From Cedecea neteri (GTDB lineage Bacteria; Pseudomonadota; Gammaproteobacteria; Enterobacterales; Enterobacteriaceae): a stretch of 64,000 bases of DNA. Positions 59,226 to 64,000 of this stretch are shown here, in pieces (the stretch's first letter is position 1; each line of letters begins with the position of its first letter). The stretch spans positions 1,984,001 through 2,048,000 of the forward strand of contig NZ_CP009451.1 of assembly GCF_000757825.1 (NCBI RefSeq), read 5' to 3'. The position numbers and the translations under genes were made by a program. The notes beneath the pieces are model-generated. The model did not search any database and was not told where the DNA came from. It saw only the letters and a list, made by a program, of their open reading frames with translations.

Positions 59226-60548
59226 ATGAGTATAATGAATGCCTTTGAACGCGGTATGGAAAAACTTCTTGTTCCTATTGCGATTAAATTAAACTCTCAG
59301 ATACACGTCTCGGCCATCCGTGATGCTTTTATTTTGTCGTTCCCGATCGTCATGGCCAGTTCGCTGATCGTGCTGATTAACTTTGCCATTCTTTCTCCGG
59401 ATGGTTTTATTGCCTCACTGCTTCATCTTGGAACTCTGTTTCCTAATTTAGCCGAAGCTCAAAATATATTCTCCCCGGTGATGAACGGGTCGGTGAATAT
59501 TATGTCGATCATGATAGCCTTCCTGGTCGCCCGTAATATCGCCATCAGCTATCAACAGGATGACCTGCTGTGCGGCCTGACCGCCATCGGCGCGTTCTTT
59601 GTGGTCTATACCCCGTATCAAATGATGGGTGGGCAGTCGTATCTGACGACCCAGTACCTGGGGCCTCAGGGACTGTTTGTGGCGGTGATTGTGGCCCTGA
59701 TTACCGGGGAAATTTTCTGCCGCCTGGCGCGCAACCCGAAAATTACCATCACCATGCCGGACGCCGTACCGCCGGCGGTAGCCCGCTCCTTTAAAGTACT
59801 GATTCCTATCTTCTTCGTGATGATTTTCTTCTCGGTGCTGAACTACTGCCTGACGAAAATCTCCCCTAACGGCCTGAACGAGCTGATTTATACCCTGATT
59901 CAGGCGCCGCTGAAAAACATGGGCACCAATATCGTCGCGGTGCTGGTGCTTGGCCTGGTCACCAACTTCCTGTGGGTGCTGGGTATTCACGGGCCGAACA
60001 CCACGGCGGCTATTCGCGAGACTATTTTCTCCGAAGCTAACCTCGAAAACCTCTCGTTCGCCGCTTCCAACGGTTCAACGTGGGGCGCGCCATACCCTAT
60101 CACCTGGGGGAGCATCAACGACGCCTTCGCCAACTACGGCGGCTCGGGGATGACGCTTGGCCTGCTGCTGGCTATTTTTATCGCCTCCCGCCGCGCCGAC
60201 TACCGCGACCTGGCAAAAATGGCCTTCGTGCCCGGCCTGTTTAACATCAACGAACCGGTGATTTTTGGCCTGCCGATCGTCCTGAACCCGATTCTGATCA
60301 TTCCATTCATTATGGTGCCTTTCGTGAACTCTCTGGTGGGCTACACCTTTGTCACGCTGGAGATTATTCCGCCGATTGCCTACGCCGTACCGTGGACGAC
60401 GCCGGGGCCGCTCATTGCCTTCTTCGGCACCGGGGGGAACTGGATGGCGCTGATTGTCGGGCTGCTATGCCTGGCCATCTCCACGCTAATTTATTTACCG
60501 TTCGTCATTGCCGCCAATAAGGTAAATGCAGCGCAGGCGGCGCAGTAA
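59226..60548 (+). CDS. PTS EIIC, lactose/cellobiose family (beta-glucoside locus)
   Basis: Membrane sugar channel of 440 residues with about ten helices. Signatures are HVSAIRDAFILSFPIVMASS (near residue 28), LWVLGIHGPNTTAAI (near 250), GGSGMTLGLLLA and LFNINEPVIFGLPIVLNP (near 340). Together with EIIB it should take up and phosphorylate a beta-glucoside for the GH1 enzyme. The start MSIMNAFERGMEK follows AAAGGGCGC. Confidence 0.94.
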   Translation: MSIMNAFERGMEKLLVPIAIKLNSQIHVSAIRDAFILSFPIVMASSLIVLINFAILSPDGFIASLLHLGTLFPNLAEAQNIFSPVMNGSVNIMSIMIAFLVARNIAISYQQDDLLCGLTAIGAFFVVYTPYQMMGGQSYLTTQYLGPQGLFVAVIVALITGEIFCRLARNPKITITMPDAVPPAVARSFKVLIPIFFVMIFFSVLNYCLTKISPNGLNELIYTLIQAPLKNMGTNIVAVLVLGLVTNFLWVLGIHGPNTTAAIRETIFSEANLENLSFAASNGSTWGAPYPITWGSINDAFANYGGSGMTLGLLLAIFIASRRADYRDLAKMAFVPGLFNINEPVIFGLPIVLNPILIIPFIMVPFVNSLVGYTFVTLEIIPPIAYAVPWTTPGPLIAFFGTGGNWMALIVGLLCLAISTLIYLPFVIAANKVNAAQAAQ

Positions 60549-60574
60549 TAAATAAACCGATGATAGCAATTTAA

Positions 60575-62311
<1,737 letters not shown>

Positions 62312-62333
62312 TCCACTTGCGCTAAACGCATAA

Positions 62334-62359
62334 AAAACCCGTCTGCCAAGACGGGTTTT
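62334..62359. terminator. Terminator, porin / histidine phosphatase
   Basis: AAAACCCGTCT-GCCA-AGACGGGTTTT, a perfect 11-bp stem, followed by CTTTTTT. Convergent genes flank it. Confidence 0.93.
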
Positions 62360-62368
62360 CTTTTTTAT

Positions 62369-62953
62369 TCAGCTTGCGCCCGCGCAGCTGTCCGGCACGT
62401 TGTTCAGCCCTTCCGCGCCGTGGGTGAAAGATTTAAATCGCTTTTGATCGTCCAGTTTGATGATGTATAGCGAATCAAAATCGCTGCCCGGCCACTTCGG
62501 CACCACGGCAGGATCGCCGCCGGTTTCCTTCACCAGCTTTTGCGCCGCCACCACCAGGTTTTTGTGCTCCCAGGAGACAAACGTCAGGCGACCGCTGCTT
62601 TGGGTTTTCAATAAATCATCCGCCAGTTCGTCCGTCTGCCCGGCGTGGTAGTGCAGGTCGATAGCCTGAGAAACTCGGATGGCGGTCGGCGTGATGGTGG
62701 TTAACGGGCGCAGCGAGCTGCCGGTTTTGTTCTCTTTCGGCGCGGAGGCGTAAATAGCATCCGGCTTGCCGTACTGGCTTAACAGAACCGAAGGCAGCTG
62801 TAATGCGCGGTTCAGCCCTTTGCAGGTCAGCTGTCCGCTATTGTTAGCCGGTTTCTCGCCGTGGCGCAGGAACACTATGGTGCTGTCGGCCTTCGCTATC
62901 ATCGGGGTCAACAAGGCACTGCTCAGCAACACAACAAGCGCTTTTTTGATCAT
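62369..62953 (-). CDS. Exported histidine-phosphatase-family protein
   Basis: A 194-residue protein with a Sec signal peptide (KKALVVLLSSALLTPMIAKA) and a histidine-phosphatase fold. The phospho-His motif is IVFLRHGEKP near residue 29. A second conserved His lies in FVSWEHKNLV near 128, placing the catalytic pair in order. The usual second-site Arg may be in SSLRPLTT. It is likely periplasmic; the substrate is unknown. The start at 62953 is chosen because it gives the signal peptide directly. Confidence 0.83.
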   Translation of the reverse strand: MIKKALVVLLSSALLTPMIAKADSTIVFLRHGEKPANNSGQLTCKGLNRALQLPSVLLSQYGKPDAIYASAPKENKTGSSLRPLTTITPTAIRVSQAIDLHYHAGQTDELADDLLKTQSSGRLTFVSWEHKNLVVAAQKLVKETGGDPAVVPKWPGSDFDSLYIIKLDDQKRFKSFTHGAEGLNNVPDSCAGAS

Positions 62954-63156
62954 GTTTTTCTCGTTTTTATCAGGGGATGAAGCTTCTACTATAGAGAAGA
63001 AATCGAGGGAAAAAACAAAACATTGGTAAGCAGAAATCACACTTGCCCCGCCAGCTTCATCGGTTAACAACCGCCCGCCATTTTGCTATTCTGATGCCCC
63101 TTAACACGATGATATATTCTATAAAAATCAGTAAAAACAATTAATAAGGAAAAGCC

Positions 63157-64000
63157 GTGAGTACCCAGAGCGAGATGTTTAACAAAGAGATTGCGTGGTC
63201 TACCCGTCACATGGTTCGTACCCTTAAGCAGGTTCAGTCGCTGCCAGACTTAAGCCACGTCCGTATCGCCTGCAACATGCATCTCGACCTGAAAATGATC
63301 CCGCTGGTTGAAGGCCTGCTGAAGAAAAATGCCCAGGTCTTCCTCACCACCTGCAACCCAACCACCGTGCAGGATGACGTTGTCGCTTACCTGGTCGCCG
63401 CCGGAGCGGAAGCCTGCGCATGGCGCAATATGAGCGACGCCGACTGGCGCAACTCGTGGGAAAAAGCGATAGCCTGGCGCCCAACCCACCTGTGCGAAAT
63501 GGGCGCGGACATCACCACGCTGCTGCATCAACGCGGCGAATTTGGTGACGTGGTTGCCTGCCTGGAAGCCACCGGCTCCGGCGTCAACCGCCTCGCCGAT
63601 CTTCGCCCCGGCTACCCGATTTTTAACTGGGACGATCTGCCGGTAAAAGAAGGGCTTCACAACCGCCATATGGTCGGCCTCACCGCGTGGCAGACCTTCT
63701 TCCAGACCACTCACCTTACCCTGCACGAAAAGAAAGTGCTGGTGATTGGCTATGGCCTGGTGGGCCAGGGCGTTGCCGCCGCCGCCAAAGCCTACGGAGG
63801 CCAGGTAATGGTTGCCGAATTAGACCCGGCTCGCCGCCTGCAGGCCGCCTACGACGGCTGGCACGTGGTTGATATTCATGACGTGATTGCCACCACCGAC
63901 GTGGTCGCCACCGCAACCGGCGCGAAAAAAGTCGTCAGCGCAGCGGTACTGGATAACGCCAAAGATGGCGTGTTCGTGCTAAACGTCGGCCATGTTGCGG
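63157..64000 (+). CDS. S-adenosylhomocysteine-hydrolase-like protein (partial, 5' end)
   Basis: About 281 residues are visible; the gene runs off the right edge. Start GTG at 63157 follows AATAAGGAAAAG. The fold is that of S-adenosylhomocysteine hydrolase: ACNMHLDLKMIPLVEGLLKK (near residue 32), the NAD-binding VLVIGYGLVGQGVAAAAKAYG (near 193) and ATATGAKKVV. CLEATGSGV keeps the Glu of the EETTTG motif. The segment that should carry the catalytic Lys and Asp (VTKSKFDN) reads VKEGLHNRHMVG, so both seem lost. Enterics normally recycle homocysteine via Pfs/LuxS, so this is probably a paralogue with another role. Confidence 0.8.
   Translation, partial: MSTQSEMFNKEIAWSTRHMVRTLKQVQSLPDLSHVRIACNMHLDLKMIPLVEGLLKKNAQVFLTTCNPTTVQDDVVAYLVAAGAEACAWRNMSDADWRNSWEKAIAWRPTHLCEMGADITTLLHQRGEFGDVVACLEATGSGVNRLADLRPGYPIFNWDDLPVKEGLHNRHMVGLTAWQTFFQTTHLTLHEKKVLVIGYGLVGQGVAAAAKAYGGQVMVAELDPARRLQAAYDGWHVVDIHDVIATTDVVATATGAKKVVSAAVLDNAKDGVFVLNVGHVA

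Overview
The window is chromosomal DNA from an enteric gammaproteobacterium (Enterobacteriaceae). Most genes match Escherichia coli and Salmonella genes closely in length, motifs and local order. There are three tRNA-Leu(CAG) genes beside rsmC, a tRNA-Ile2 beside mug, an ERIC element, and DeoR, CRP, Fur and sigma-28 sites close to the enteric consensus. The genus cannot be fixed from this sequence alone; a relative of Cedecea, Kosakonia or Klebsiella would fit. I see no plasmid, intact prophage, insertion sequence, rRNA operon or CRISPR array.

Layout. (1) 1-7.8 kb, minus strand: deoxynucleoside catabolism (deoC-deoA-deoB, the last cut by the window edge) with a NupC-type nucleoside transporter just upstream, then yjjV, yjjU, ytjA and osmY. 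(2) 8-13 kb: prfC, yjjG, rimI and holD on the minus strand, then rsmC and three leucine tRNAs on the plus strand. (3) 13-16 kb: a block like the Salmonella region missing from E. coli K-12. It holds a Fur-box small membrane protein (DUF1435), a diguanylate cyclase, a lipoprotein and Fur-box fhuF. (4) 16-21.4 kb: a PTS IIB-IIC pair without IIA, a YbaK-like deacylase, yjjP-yjjB, the ohrR-ohr peroxide pair and yjjA. (5) 21.4-26.4 kb: cdh, a LysR regulator, an adenine deaminase and a purine permease. (6) 26.4-43.7 kb: the conserved block hldE-glnE-ygiF / ygiM-cca / uppP / folB / plsY / tsaD / rpsU-dnaG-rpoD / mug / tRNA-Ile2. It is interrupted by a stand-alone trpC that looks betaproteobacterial. 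(7) 43.7-47.2 kb: a frameshifted gene remnant, yoaC, a sigma-28-driven chemoreceptor and a secreted cupin.

(8) 47.5-55.3 kb is the most distinctive accessory locus. A creatininase-family hydrolase and a LysR regulator sit beside a tightly coupled operon: a Tat-type BMP substrate-binding protein, a two-domain ABC ATPase, two permeases, a cupin and an isochorismatase-type amidohydrolase. The whole looks like import and stepwise hydrolysis of a cyclic nitrogen compound; the substrate is unknown. (9) 55.3-62.4 kb is a beta-glucoside locus: GH1 phospho-glucosidase, BglK-type ROK kinase, GntR regulator, PTS IIB and IIC, and a LamB/BglH-type porin. (10) At the right edge are a secreted histidine phosphatase and a partial S-adenosylhomocysteine-hydrolase-like gene that seems to lack key catalytic residues.

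How the parts fit: the deo and ade modules salvage nucleosides and purine bases. The two PTS modules and the ABC locus are separate nutrient-uptake units, each with its own regulator or operator. The central block carries housekeeping functions: replication priming, sigma-70, tRNA maturation and lipopolysaccharide heptose synthesis.
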